Under the pieces are notes generated by a model, which worked only from the letters and a program-made list of their open reading frames with translations, was not told where the DNA came from and ran no database searches. Below are positions 53,191-61,532 of a stretch of DNA of 64,000 bases, one piece after another; position 1 is the stretch's first letter; each line of letters begins with the position of its first letter. The DNA comes from Botryobacter ruber (GTDB taxonomy: Bacteria; Bacteroidota; Bacteroidia; Cytophagales; Hymenobacteraceae): NCBI RefSeq assembly GCF_003347595.2, contig NZ_QCZK02000024.1, forward strand, positions 1 through 64,000. The letters run 5' to 3'. A program made the translations under genes and the position numbers.

Positions 53191-56100
53191 CTATACCGCC
53201 TGCTGCGACACAGGCTTTGGCTCGTAGTTCAGGTTCGGCGACAGCCAGCGCTCCAGTTCTTCCTGCGGCATGCCTTTGCGTCGGGCGATGTCGGCTACCT
53301 GGTCTTCGCCTATCTTGCCTAAGCCGAAGTAGCGCGAATCGGGATGCGAAAAGTAGAGGCCACTCACCGAAGAAGCCGGGTACATCGCCAGGTTTTCTGT
53401 CAGGATGATGCCAGTTGTCTCTTCTGCTTTCAGCAGGTTGAAGAGCGTTATCTTTTCGGTGTGGTCGGGGCAACCCGGGTAACCTGGTGCCGGACGGATG
53501 CCCTGGTACTTCTCCCTGATCAGGTCCTCGTTGTTCAGGTGCTCGTCTGGTGCGTAGCCCCACAACTCCCGGCGCACTTTCTCGTGCATCAGCTCGGCAA
53601 AGGCTTCAGCCAGGCGGTCCGCCAGGGCTTTTACCATGATGGAGCGGTAATCGTCGTGGTCAGCTTCGTACTTTTCTATCAGCTTCTCGATACCAAAACC
53701 TGCCGACACGGCAAAGCCACCAATGTAATCCGGGATGCCGGTTTCTTTTGGCGCTACAAAGTCAGAGAAAGCCATGTTCTGCACCGACTCTCCTTTCTTG
53801 CCCTGCTGGCGCAGCGTATGAAACTGTGTGAGCACCTCCTGCCGCGTATCGTCTTTATACACCAGGATGGTATCATCGTCTTCCACGTTGGCCGGGTAGA
53901 AACCTACTACGGCACGTGCTTCGAGCAACTGCTTGTCCACTATCTCCTGCAGCATTTCCTGGGCATCGGCAAACAGTTTGCTTGCTTCGGCTCCTAATTC
54001 CGGGTCGTTGAGGATTTTCGGGTACTGCCGCTTAAGCTCCCAGGTGTGGAAGAACGGCGTCCAGTCGATGTACGGCACAATCTCCGACAGCGGGTAGTTC
54101 TCAAACACCTTGTTGCCGATAAAGGATGGTTTTATAGGGTGCGAGGCTTTCCAGTCAACCTTAAATTTATTTGCGCGAGCATCTTCTATGGTAGCAAACT
54201 GGCGGTCTTTGGTGCGGCCAAAGTGGTCGGCGCGCAGCTTTTCGTATTCTGCTTTTATCTCGGCAATGTATTCGTCGCGCTTGTCGCTGAGCAAGCTACT
54301 CACTACGGTCACGCTGCGGGAGGCATCGTGCACGTGTATCACAGGTCCGCTGTACTGCGGCGCAATTTTAACAGCCGTATGGATGCGGGAGGTGGTGGCA
54401 CCACCAATGAGCAACGGAATTTTCATGCCACGGCGCTCCATCTCCTGCGCTACATACACCATCTCGTCCAGCGAAGGCGTAATCAGGCCGCTCAACCCGA
54501 TGATGTCTACTTTTTGCGCTTCTGCCTCAGCCAGAATTTTATCCAGCGGCACCATCACACCCATGTCTATTACTTCATAGTTGTTACAGGCCAGCACCAC
54601 ACCCACAATGTTTTTACCAATATCGTGCACGTCACCTTTTACGGTAGCCATAAGTATGGTACCGGCGGTAGATTTGGACGTATCGTCGGCCAGCTTCTCC
54701 TGCTCCATGAACGGCAACAGGTAGGCCACCGACTTCTTCATCACGCGGGCACTCTTCACTACCTGCGGCAGGAACATTTTACCGGCTCCAAACAGGTCTC
54801 CTACCACGGTCATACCTGCCATCAAGGGTCCTTCGATTACATCGAGGGTCTTGGTGGCTTTCTGGCGTGCTTCTTCCGTGTCTTCGTCGATGAACTCTAC
54901 AATGCCCTTCACCAGGGAATGCTTCAGGCGCTCCTCTACCGGTGCTTCGCGCCAGCTGTTGTCGGCCTGCGCTGCTCCCTTGCCTTTGCCTTTGATGGTT
55001 TCGGCATAGGTTACCAGTTTTTCGGTGGCGTCGGGGTGGCGGTTGAAAATAACGTCTTCGATGAGGTCGCGCAGCTCCAGCGGTATCTCTTCGTAGATGC
55101 CCATCATACCGGCATTCACGATCCCCATGTCCATACCGGCCTGGATGGCGTAGTAGAGGAACACGGTGTGCATGGCCTCGCGCACCAGGTCGTTGCCGCG
55201 GAAGGAGAAGGAAAGGTTACTCACCCCACCGCTTACCTTGGCATGCGGCAGGTTCTCCTTTATCCACTTCACCACTTCAATAAAGTCTACGGCATAGTTA
55301 TTATGCTCTTCTATACCGGTGGCAATGGCTAAGATGTTCGGGTCGAAAATAATGTCTTGTGGCGGGAAGCCAACTTCTTCGGTGAGGATGCGGTAGGCGC
55401 GTTCGCAGATTTCTTTACGGCGGGGAAGCGTATCAGCCTGCCCCTGCTCATCGAAGGCCATTACCACGGCAGCGGCACCGTACTGGCGCACCTTGCGTGC
55501 CTGCTGTTTAAAGTTTTCTTCGCCTTCTTTTAAGCTGATGGAGTTGACAATGGACTTGCCCTGCACACACTTCAGCCCCGCCTCCAGCACCGTCCACTTA
55601 GACGAGTCAATCATGATAGGCAGCTTGGCGATATCCGGTTCCGAAGCAATCAGGTTGAGGAAGTTGGTCATGGCCTCTTCTGAGTCGAGCATGCCTTCGT
55701 CCATGTTCACGTCGATAATCTGGGCGCCGCCTTCTACCTGCTGCTGCGCTACCGACAGGGCTTCTTCGAATTTGCCTTCCACAATCAGGCGGGCAAATTT
55801 CTTGGAACCGGTTACGTTCGTCCGCTCGCCCACGTTCACGAACAACGTATCGGGCTTAATGGTAAGTGCTTCCAGTCCGCTGAAGCGGGAGTAAGGCGCA
55901 ATCTGAGGAACAACGCGCGGCTTGTGTTTGGCGGCCAGTTCGGAAATGCGCTGGATGTGTGGCGGTGTGGTACCACAACAACCACCGAGAATGTTTATCA
56001 GCCCTTCAGCCATGTATTCTTCTACCACAGCACCCATTTCGGCAGCTGTTTCGTCGTAGCCGCCAAAAGCGTTTGGCAGACCGGCATTCGGGTAAGCACT

Positions 56101-56901
56101 GATGTGCACATCGGCAATCCGCGACAGCTCCTGGATGTAGGTCTTCAGCTGACGGGCACCGAGGGCACAGTTAAAGCCGATACTCAGGATAGGCGCATGC
56201 GACACCGAATTCCAGAACGCCTCCACCGTCTGCCCCGACAGCGTACGGCCGCTGGCATCGGTAATGGTACCGGAAATCATGATTGGCAACATTTTGCCGC
56301 CTTTGTTCACAAATTCTTCGATGGCAAACAGAGCGGCTTTACAGTTGAGCGTATCGAACACCGTTTCCACCAGCAGCAAATCGCAGCCACCATCCACCAG
56401 GCCACGCACCTGCTCGTAATAGGCCTCCACCAGCTGGTCGAAGGTGATGGCGCGGTAGCCGGGGTTGTTCACATCCGGCGAAAGCGAAGCAGTCCGGTTC
56501 GTCGGACCGATGGCACCGGCTACAAAACGCGGCTTGGCCGGGTTCTGTGCTGTTACCTCATTCGCTGCTTCCTTTGCTATTTTAGCCGATTCATAGTTTA
56601 GCTCGTACACGATGTGCTCCAGCTGGTAATCAGCCATGGCAATGGAAGTGCCGCTAAAGGTATTGGTTTCGATTATATCGGAGTTCGCGTTCAGGTAGTC
56701 CAGGTGGATCTGCTTGATGATATCCGGACGCGTGATGGAAAGCAAGTCGTTGTTGCCTTTCAGGTCGCCGGGATGGTCTTTGAAGCGTTCGCCTCTGAAG
56801 TCCTGCTCCCCCAGTTGGTAACGCTGAATCATGGTACCCATGGCACCGTCCAGCACGAGGATGCGCTCCTGAAGCAATTTATAAATAGGATGATCTTTCA
56901 T
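53191..56901 (-). CDS. metH: Cobalamin-dependent methionine synthase
   Basis: MetH moves a methyl group from methyl-THF to homocysteine through cobalamin. The 1236-residue protein has all four modules. The homocysteine domain (1-325) has zinc cysteines C245, C308 and C309. The pterin domain (about 350-610) has [14 protein letters not shown]. The cobalamin domain (about 650-890) has the lower axial ligand H759 in DVHDIG. The C-terminal SAM-binding activation domain (about 900-1236) has [15 protein letters not shown]. Size and order match E. coli MetH. A SAM-I riboswitch lies in its leader, so SAM is expected to reduce its expression. Confidence 0.98.
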   Translation of the reverse strand: MKDHPIYKLLQERILVLDGAMGTMIQRYQLGEQDFRGERFKDHPGDLKGNNDLLSITRPDIIKQIHLDYLNANSDIIETNTFSGTSIAMADYQLEHIVYELNYESAKIAKEAANEVTAQNPAKPRFVAGAIGPTNRTASLSPDVNNPGYRAITFDQLVEAYYEQVRGLVDGGCDLLLVETVFDTLNCKAALFAIEEFVNKGGKMLPIMISGTITDASGRTLSGQTVEAFWNSVSHAPILSIGFNCALGARQLKTYIQELSRIADVHISAYPNAGLPNAFGGYDETAAEMGAVVEEYMAEGLINILGGCCGTTPPHIQRISELAAKHKPRVVPQIAPYSRFSGLEALTIKPDTLFVNVGERTNVTGSKKFARLIVEGKFEEALSVAQQQVEGGAQIIDVNMDEGMLDSEEAMTNFLNLIASEPDIAKLPIMIDSSKWTVLEAGLKCVQGKSIVNSISLKEGEENFKQQARKVRQYGAAAVVMAFDEQGQADTLPRRKEICERAYRILTEEVGFPPQDIIFDPNILAIATGIEEHNNYAVDFIEVVKWIKENLPHAKVSGGVSNLSFSFRGNDLVREAMHTVFLYYAIQAGMDMGIVNAGMMGIYEEIPLELRDLIEDVIFNRHPDATEKLVTYAETIKGKGKGAAQADNSWREAPVEERLKHSLVKGIVEFIDEDTEEARQKATKTLDVIEGPLMAGMTVVGDLFGAGKMFLPQVVKSARVMKKSVAYLLPFMEQEKLADDTSKSTAGTILMATVKGDVHDIGKNIVGVVLACNNYEVIDMGVMVPLDKILAEAEAQKVDIIGLSGLITPSLDEMVYVAQEMERRGMKIPLLIGGATTSRIHTAVKIAPQYSGPVIHVHDASRSVTVVSSLLSDKRDEYIAEIKAEYEKLRADHFGRTKDRQFATIEDARANKFKVDWKASHPIKPSFIGNKVFENYPLSEIVPYIDWTPFFHTWELKRQYPKILNDPELGAEASKLFADAQEMLQEIVDKQLLEARAVVGFYPANVEDDDTILVYKDDTRQEVLTQFHTLRQQGKKGESVQNMAFSDFVAPKETGIPDYIGGFAVSAGFGIEKLIEKYEADHDDYRSIMVKALADRLAEAFAELMHEKVRRELWGYAPDEHLNNEDLIREKYQGIRPAPGYPGCPDHTEKITLFNLLKAEETTGIILTENLAMYPASSVSGLYFSHPDSRYFGLGKIGEDQVADIARRKGMPQEELERWLSPNLNYEPKPVSQQAV

Positions 56902-56940
56902 GAATGGTGTCTCTTTCTTCTCTTAAGTCGTCTGCGTTTA

Positions 56941-57080
56941 CTTATCAAGAAGGACACCCGGGCAGGATGAGCTTTCTTATCTTCTCCGGACAAAGTTGGT
57001 TCCGGAAGGGAATTAGCACCAGGCTGTTACAAGGTTGCTAAGACGTCAAAGGGCCCTATCCCTCGGTCTTTCTTGATAAG
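56941..57080 (-). promoter_or_regulatory. SAM-I (S-box) riboswitch upstream of metH
   Basis: Read on the minus strand, CTTATCAAGAAAG (57080-57068) begins the aptamer. GAGGGA, GGGCCC, GCAACC and GGTGCTAATTCC follow in the S-box order. GATAAG (56982-56977) closes P1. A second, perfect complement of the P1 5' strand, CTTGATAAG, lies at 56949-56941, 28 bases downstream. It could form a competing helix that controls metH, whose ATG is at 56901. Confidence 0.88.
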
Positions 57081-57139
57081 AAGCTGCAAGTTAGGAAAAT
57101 ATCTTCAGGAAATGAAATTTAGTTGTTTGTTATTGGTTA

Positions 57140-57445
57140 TTAGTTATTGGGGAGGGCATGAGGGAGTTTGGGAGTTAGAAAGTTAGAAAGTTAGAAAGTT
57201 AGAAAGTTTAGGAGGTAGAAATTTTGTAGGGGTTGAAGATTTTCAACCCTATCACAAACCACAGACAAATCAAATCCTGTTAATCCTTTAATCTGCTTAA
57301 TCCTGATTCAGACAAAAAAATTTCTTTCTGCTCCTGTCACCATTGCCTCTGCTGCTCGTCTGAACCGCTGATGGTAGTGATTAAATGATTTTTGTGATTT
57401 TATGTTTGTCTGAACTTGGATTAAGCAGATTGATGGATTTTACGT
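57140..57445. repeat. Composite repeat block (left)
   Basis: From left to right this block has an octamer array (GTTAGAAA, about five units, 57173-57213) and GGGTTGAAGATTTTCAACCC-like palindromic sequence at about 57225. Then come a minus R2 copy (57253-57317), a minus R1 copy (57329-57356) and two plus R2 starts (57357 and about 57408). A similar block in inverted order lies at 60123-60540. The gap to the prenyltransferase gene holds no gene. Confidence 0.75.
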
Positions 57446-57528
57446 ATTACAACCATTTACCAATTTAACCATTCAACCCCATTACCCCATTAGCACATGA
57501 GCACATTCCTAAATTAGCACATTATCCA

Positions 57529-58374
57529 TTACCCAATCAGCAACATCGACAGGATACCGGTCAGCATCAGGAATTTGCCCAGGTTGCTCAGGAAGGTGAA
57601 GTCTTTCTTTTTATCCGAACGCACCAGCCTGACAATAAACCAGAGACTTGGCACAAGTACCAGCAGCGCCATATAACTATCAAACCAACTACCTGTTCTG
57701 TTATGAAAGATCACCACCAGCACAAACACCATAAACAGCGCTAACAGCGGGTACAGCACAAATTTTGTGTTACGCAGGCCGGCTACAATAGGCAGGGTGC
57801 GGCAGCCGAAGGAGGCATCGCCTTTCACATCTTCCATGTCTTTAACTATTTCCCGGATCAGGGAGATCAGGAAGGCAAAGAGGGCATAACCAAGGGTGAT
57901 TTTGTTCAGTTTATCGGCATAAACCGCCACCACTAACAGCATGGAAGCCCCCAGCAGGGCAATAGCGACGTTGCCGATGAGTAGCATTTTTTTCAGCTGA
58001 TCCGAATATCCCCATAGCAGCAGCACGGCACCCAGGTTGATCAAACCTACCTGCCACGATAGCCAGAAACCCAGCAGCACCCCTACCGCCGATACCATCA
58101 TGTGTACGGTCATGGCATGGCGCCGCCGCACTTTTTTCCCGACTACCATGCGCTCAGGCTTATTGATGGCGTCTATTTTTACATCGTAATAATCGTTAAT
58201 AATGTACCCTCCTGCTGCTACCAGTACTGTAGATACGGTAAGCATGATAAAACCAGGCTCCAGTGCTTTGCTCCAGTTAATGCCGGAAGCAAGCAGGCAG
58301 GCCTGCACCAGCGCCTGGCACAACACGATGAGGAGGAGGTTCGGAAACCGGACAAGATTCAGGATTTCTTTCAA
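57529..58374 (-). CDS. UbiA-family prenyltransferase
   Basis: This is a 281-residue inner membrane protein with about eight helices. The two Asp-rich motifs that bind Mg-prenyl diphosphate are present: NDYYDVKIDAINKP (about 61-74) and REIVKDMEDVKGD (about 172-184). Close relatives in Bacteroidota are named geranylgeranylglycerol-phosphate geranylgeranyltransferase, but menaquinone (MenA-like) or heme O roles cannot be excluded from sequence. It is the last gene of the block, with a terminator-separated neighbour upstream (cold shock gene). Confidence 0.85.
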   Translation of the reverse strand: MKEILNLVRFPNLLLIVLCQALVQACLLASGINWSKALEPGFIMLTVSTVLVAAGGYIINDYYDVKIDAINKPERMVVGKKVRRRHAMTVHMMVSAVGVLLGFWLSWQVGLINLGAVLLLWGYSDQLKKMLLIGNVAIALLGASMLLVVAVYADKLNKITLGYALFAFLISLIREIVKDMEDVKGDASFGCRTLPIVAGLRNTKFVLYPLLALFMVFVLVVIFHNRTGSWFDSYMALLVLVPSLWFIVRLVRSDKKKDFTFLSNLGKFLMLTGILSMLLIG

Positions 58375-58444
58375 GGCAACACAGGGTCTGGTTGTACAAA
58401 GGTAAGGCGGGCGGATGTGCAGTACAACCTTTTACCGGGCATAA

Positions 58445-58471
58445 AAAAAGCCCCTGCTGGAGGGGCTTTTT
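58445..58471. terminator. Terminator after the cold shock gene
   Basis: AAAAAGCCCCT (58445-58455) pairs with AGGGGCTTTTT (58461-58471) around a 5-base loop, with T-runs in both directions. It ends the cold shock gene (minus). Confidence 0.9.
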
Positions 58472-58495
58472 CTGTAACGGTAAAGTTATGTCTTA

Positions 58496-58690
58496 TCAGA
58501 TTCTTTGTACGTTAACAGCGTTTACACCTTTTTTGCCTTCTTGTGTATCAAAAGCAACACGGTCGTTCTGCTGAATCTGTAATCCGTTCAGGCCTGTTAC
58601 GTGTACAAAGAAATCTTCATTTGTCTCGTCTTCAGTAATAAAGCCAAAACCCTTTGACTCAATAAAAAACTTTACTTTTCCTGTTTTCAT
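58496..58690 (-). CDS. Cold shock protein (CspA family)
   Basis: This is a 64-residue single OB-fold RNA chaperone. The RNA-binding motifs are KGFGFITEDE (RNP1, about 13-22) and DFFVHVTGL (RNP2, about 26-34). It also has VAFDTQEGKKGVNAVNV at the end. Standard CspA length. The leader (58691-58800) is long and AT-rich, as common for cold-regulated members, but I see no specific cold-box. It is monocistronic with a strong terminator. Confidence 0.93.
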   Translation of the reverse strand: MKTGKVKFFIESKGFGFITEDETNEDFFVHVTGLNGLQIQQNDRVAFDTQEGKKGVNAVNVQRI

Positions 58691-58803
58691 AAAATAATAA
58701 ATTTGTAATTTTTAACTGGTGGTAAAATTATAAGAAAAATCTATATATCCAAGAAGTATAAAAAAATTTTTGTACAATTAGTACCCAAAATAATCTAACC
58801 AGG

Positions 58804-59301
58804 CTACCAGGTGTCCTGGGCCTTCATAATTTTCTCAATCAGCTCGCGTGCAGCTCCCTGGCCGCCTCCTTTTGTGGCAACAAACGTGCTGATTTCTTTT
58901 ATATCGTCGGCGGCATCGGCGGGGCAGGCACGCAGCCCGCAGCGTTGCATCACCTCCAGGTCGGGCATGTCGTCGCCCATATAAGCTACCGTTGCCGGAT
59001 GAATGCCCTGCATATAAATGTAATCTTCAAACACCTCTGTCTTATCGTCGGCGCCCAGGAAAATGTCTTCAATGTTCAGGTCTTCCAGGCGCATCCGCAC
59101 ACCGGGCTCATTTTTGGCCGATATAATCGCGACATTGTACCCCTGCCGGATGGCATGTTTTATAGCAAAACCATCTTTTATATTAAAGGCTCTTACCTGC
59201 TCCCCATCTGCAAAGCAATACAAACGACCATCCGTTAGCACACCATCCACATCAAATACAAAGGTGTTGATGCGTGTTAAGTCTAATTGCGTGATTGTCA
59301 T
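58804..59301 (-). CDS. kdsC: 3-deoxy-D-manno-octulosonate 8-phosphate phosphatase (KdsC)
   Basis: This is a 165-residue HAD phosphatase that removes phosphate from KDO-8-P in lipopolysaccharide core synthesis. Motif I FDVDGVLTDGRLY (catalytic Asp pair at about 16 and 18), motif II S/T in AIISAKNEPG, and motif IV GDDMPDLEVM (about 109-118) are intact, and the GGGQGAARELIEKIM tail is typical of KdsC. A hairpin with a T-run lies only about 10 bp before the ATG. The other KDO genes are not in the window. Confidence 0.92.
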   Translation of the reverse strand: MTITQLDLTRINTFVFDVDGVLTDGRLYCFADGEQVRAFNIKDGFAIKHAIRQGYNVAIISAKNEPGVRMRLEDLNIEDIFLGADDKTEVFEDYIYMQGIHPATVAYMGDDMPDLEVMQRCGLRACPADAADDIKEISTFVATKGGGQGAARELIEKIMKAQDTW

Positions 59302-59310
59302 GACTAAAAA

Positions 59311-59344
59311 AACAAAAAAAGGTTCTTTACCAGAAAGAACCTTT
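59311..59344 (-). terminator. Hairpin with T-run between iscX and kdsC
   Basis: On the minus strand AAAGGTTCTT (59344-59335) pairs with AAGAACCTTT (59327-59318), followed by TTTTGTTTTT. It ends the fdx-iscX unit. Its 3' end is only about 10 bases before the kdsC start codon, so it may act as an attenuator for kdsC. Confidence 0.75.
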
Positions 59345-59397
59345 AAATATATAGATATTATTTAATACTACAACAGTGCCTGCCGTGCAGATTTTTT

Positions 59398-59640
59398 TTA
59401 ACTGTTGTTGTCGCGCCACTCATACACCCACTTGGCCTGGATCTGCTCCAGGTGCCCTTCGTTGGCTTCTTCGCGCTTGCCCTCAAAATTTGGCAAGGCC
59501 AGAACCCACTCGATCAGGTCGGTAAAGCGGATGCGGTAGATTTTAGACTCGTTGAAATCGTCGCCGAACTTTTCGTACAGCGCCATGGCTATGTCTTCGT
59601 GGTCGCCCCAGTGCATGGGCGGCTCATAACTTTTGTTCAT
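59398..59640 (-). CDS. iscX: Fe-S assembly protein IscX
   Basis: This is an 80-residue acidic protein matching IscX (YfhJ), a modulator of IscS and the iron donor/regulator of the ISC cluster assembly machine. It has MHWGDHEDIAMALYEKFGDDFNESKIYRIRFTDLIEWVLALPNF, where the IRFTDLIEWVLxLPxF core is the family signature. I used the Met at 59640 (MNKSYEPP). The open frame continues 20 codons upstream. It is encoded 79 bp after the ferredoxin gene on the same strand, the usual IscX-Fdx neighbourhood, though the rest of the isc operon is absent here. Confidence 0.88.
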   Translation of the reverse strand: MNKSYEPPMHWGDHEDIAMALYEKFGDDFNESKIYRIRFTDLIEWVLALPNFEGKREEANEGHLEQIQAKWVYEWRDNNS

Positions 59641-59719
59641 CTCTCTTCTTGGTTTTACAGTTATGGGTAAAGAGCAGCCGGTGAACAGTTTCGGGTTCAC
59701 CGGTTACTTTTATTTACTT

Positions 59720-60049
59720 CTAATGGCCTAAAAAGTCCTGCTCAGGTACCGTTACCACCAGGTCCTCGTTGCCCTGCACCACACACTGGCAGGCCAGGCG
59801 GGAGTTCAGGCGCGGGTCGATGGCGCGGTCAATAAAGTCTTCTTCCTTGTCAGAGATTTCCGGCAGGTCGTCCATTCCGGCTTCTACATACACATGGCAG
59901 GTACTGCACCCACACACGCCACCGCAGTTATGCTGCAACTTAATATTATGATCCAGGGCCACATCCAGCACCGACTCTCCCTCTACGGCAGGATGTGTCT
60001 GGTCTGGCGCGCCGTCTGCAAACTTAAACGTTATATTAACAACTTTCAT
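59720..60049 (-). CDS. fdx: 2Fe-2S ferredoxin (ISC/adrenodoxin type)
   Basis: This is a 109-residue cytosolic electron carrier for Fe-S cluster assembly. The cluster ligands follow the adrenodoxin spacing: C42, C48 and C51 in NCGGVCGCSTC, and C87 in LACQC. The fold elements VNITFKFADG, VLDVALDHNIKLQHN and RLACQCVVQGNEDLVVTVPEQDFLGH are standard. It is upstream of iscX with 79 bp between. The next gene upstream is separated by a repeat-rich gap, so it is probably first in its transcript. Confidence 0.93.
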   Translation of the reverse strand: MKVVNITFKFADGAPDQTHPAVEGESVLDVALDHNIKLQHNCGGVCGCSTCHVYVEAGMDDLPEISDKEEDFIDRAIDPRLNSRLACQCVVQGNEDLVVTVPEQDFLGH

Positions 60050-60122
60050 TTTTCAAATTTATTTTAACTGCAAAGTTATGAAACCCGCCTCCCGAATCAA
60101 AACGAGAAACGGCTAAAGGCTC

Positions 60123-60540
60123 CGCTGCTCCTGTCACCATTGCCGCTGCTGCTGTTTGTCTGAACCGCTGATTCTTTTGATTTTGACCGTTGATGGTAGG
60201 ATTGAATGATGTGTGTGATTCTGTATTTGTCTGAATCAGGATTTACAGAATTTTAGAATTTTCAGGATTCGGGTTTGTCTGAACAAGATGAAGATGATTT
60301 AAGGAATAACAGGATTGATTAGATTTGCCTGTGGTTCGTGCAGGAGACGCGGTGCCCGCGTCTCTACAGCCATACCCCCAACCTCTCTACCTTTCCGTTA
60401 CAGGGTTGAAGATTTTCAACCCCTACAAATTATACCTCTCTACCTCCCAAACTTTCTAACTCTCTAACTCCTAAACTCTCTAACTCCCAAACTCTCTAAC
60501 TCCCAAACTCTCTAACTCCCAAACTCTCTAACTTCCCCAA
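60123..60540. repeat. Composite repeat block (right, inverted)
   Basis: This block has a minus R1 copy (60123-60153) and three plus R2 starts (60154, about 60225 and about 60271). It also has a GAGACGCGGTGCCCGCGTCTC palindrome (60343-60363) and GGGTTGAAGATTTTCAACCC (60402-60421). A C/T-rich tandem array of a roughly 16-bp unit (ACTCTCTAACTCCCAA) covers 60425-60536. It mirrors the block at 57140-57445 and fills the 463-bp gap. Confidence 0.75.
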
Positions 60541-61303
60541 TGCTCTCCGACAGCACCTGGTAAAGCTGCTGGTAGCGGGGCTGATTTTGCAGGAGGCGCA
60601 GGTGCTCCTGCAGTACATTCTGGTCGCCACGAACGGCCGGACCTGTCTGTACGGTAAAAGGATGAAATTGTGAGGCTTTGGCAATGGTTTCGTTTAGCAG
60701 TGGTTGCAGCAGATTGGTGGGCAGGTTGGCCTGCTGCAGAATTTCCCGGCTGATGCCCAGCAGGTGGTTGGTGAAGTTGCAGGCGAAAACGGCAGCCAGG
60801 TGCAGCTGCTTACGGGCATCAGACGACACCACCTGCACCTGTTGGCTGATGCTCCGGGCAAACTGCTCCAGTTCCTGCAGCGTCTCCTCCTCCCGTGCCT
60901 CCACCAGCATGGGAATGGCGTTAAAATCCACCGGCTTGGCTCTTGAGAAAGTTTGAAGCGGGTAAAAAACTCCTGTACGGGCTCCGGCAACAGCATCCAG
61001 CAGCGAAAGCGGTTGTGAGCCGGAAGTATGCACCACCATCGTACCTTCCTGCACCTGCAGGGCAGCGGCCACACCAGCCAGTGCGGCATCCGGTACAGCC
61101 AGGATAACGATGTCCAGGTCCAGGTTCCGGAAATCCGGAGTAGCTACCGGTGTGGCTGGCGATAATGCTGCGGCTAAGGCAGTGCGGCTTTCGGGGGTGC
61201 GGCTGCAGACGGCGGCGATGGTATGGCCTGCTGCTGCCAGTGCTTTGCCCAAGTGTACTGCTACATTGCCTGCGCCTACCAGGGCGATTGTACGTGCTTT
61301 CAT
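60512..61303 (-). CDS. DUF2520 Rossmann-fold protein
   Basis: This is a 263-residue oxidoreductase-like protein. It has an NAD(P)-binding GAGNVAVHLGKALAAAGHTIAAVCSRTPES at the N-terminus, LDIVILAVPDAALAGVAAAL, VVHTSGSQPLSLLD and a helical DUF2520 domain with HLAAVFACNFTNHLLGISREIL and GPAVRGDQNVLQEHLRLL. It resembles ProC/ketopantoate reductase-like enzymes. The substrate is unknown. The last residues (SIGEVREFGS) are encoded inside the tandem C/T-rich repeat array, so the stop codon was probably set by repeat DNA. Confidence 0.82.
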   Translation of the reverse strand: MKARTIALVGAGNVAVHLGKALAAAGHTIAAVCSRTPESRTALAAALSPATPVATPDFRNLDLDIVILAVPDAALAGVAAALQVQEGTMVVHTSGSQPLSLLDAVAGARTGVFYPLQTFSRAKPVDFNAIPMLVEAREEETLQELEQFARSISQQVQVVSSDARKQLHLAAVFACNFTNHLLGISREILQQANLPTNLLQPLLNETIAKASQFHPFTVQTGPAVRGDQNVLQEHLRLLQNQPRYQQLYQVLSESIGEVREFGS

Positions 61304-61349
61304 TTTACTTTTGATTTCTGCTTCAGGTTTTCAAACTGGACCTGTTATA

Positions 61350-61462
61350 TAGGAAAGCTTTCGGCTTTCCTAGCTAAAGTATTACCTGCTGCTCATTCTC
61401 GCAAGGTGAAAACTTGCTCAATAGTACTTCCAAGCTGAAAGCTTGAAAGAGGATTAAATATG
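61350..61462. repeat. Imperfect ~110-bp inverted repeat
   Basis: AAGCTTTCGGCTT near 61353 is matched by AAGCTGAAAGCTT near 61434, with further pairing of CTAAAGTATT and AATAGTACTT inwards. It is a hairpin-like or MITE-like element in the 229-bp gap upstream of the DUF2520 gene. Confidence 0.5.
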
Positions 61463-61478
61463 CTTTCCTGACTTTTAT

Positions 61479-61518
61479 AAACACCAAAGCCCCTGCGGGT
61501 GCAGGGGCTTTGGTGTTT
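61479..61518. terminator. Terminator of the cytochrome c biogenesis gene
   Basis: AAACACCAAAGCCCCTGC (61479-61496) pairs perfectly with GCAGGGGCTTTGGTGTTT (61501-61518) around a 4-base loop. Confidence 0.85.
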
Positions 61519-61532
61519 ATTTGCAGCAGTGC

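Noticed and set aside
52808..53322. An ORF across the repeat element between metF and metH
   Set aside because: It runs through the palindromes and terminal repeat into the metH 3' end. Its translation is low in structure.
54046..55332. A 428-codon frame on the plus strand opposite metH
   Set aside because: It is a shadow of metH: His/Val/Tyr-rich, with no domain and no start context.
57173..57213. Regular short repeats that might be a CRISPR array
   Set aside because: The unit is 8 bp with no spacers. It is a simple tandem repeat. The 60425-60536 array likewise has no spacers, and no cas gene is in the window.
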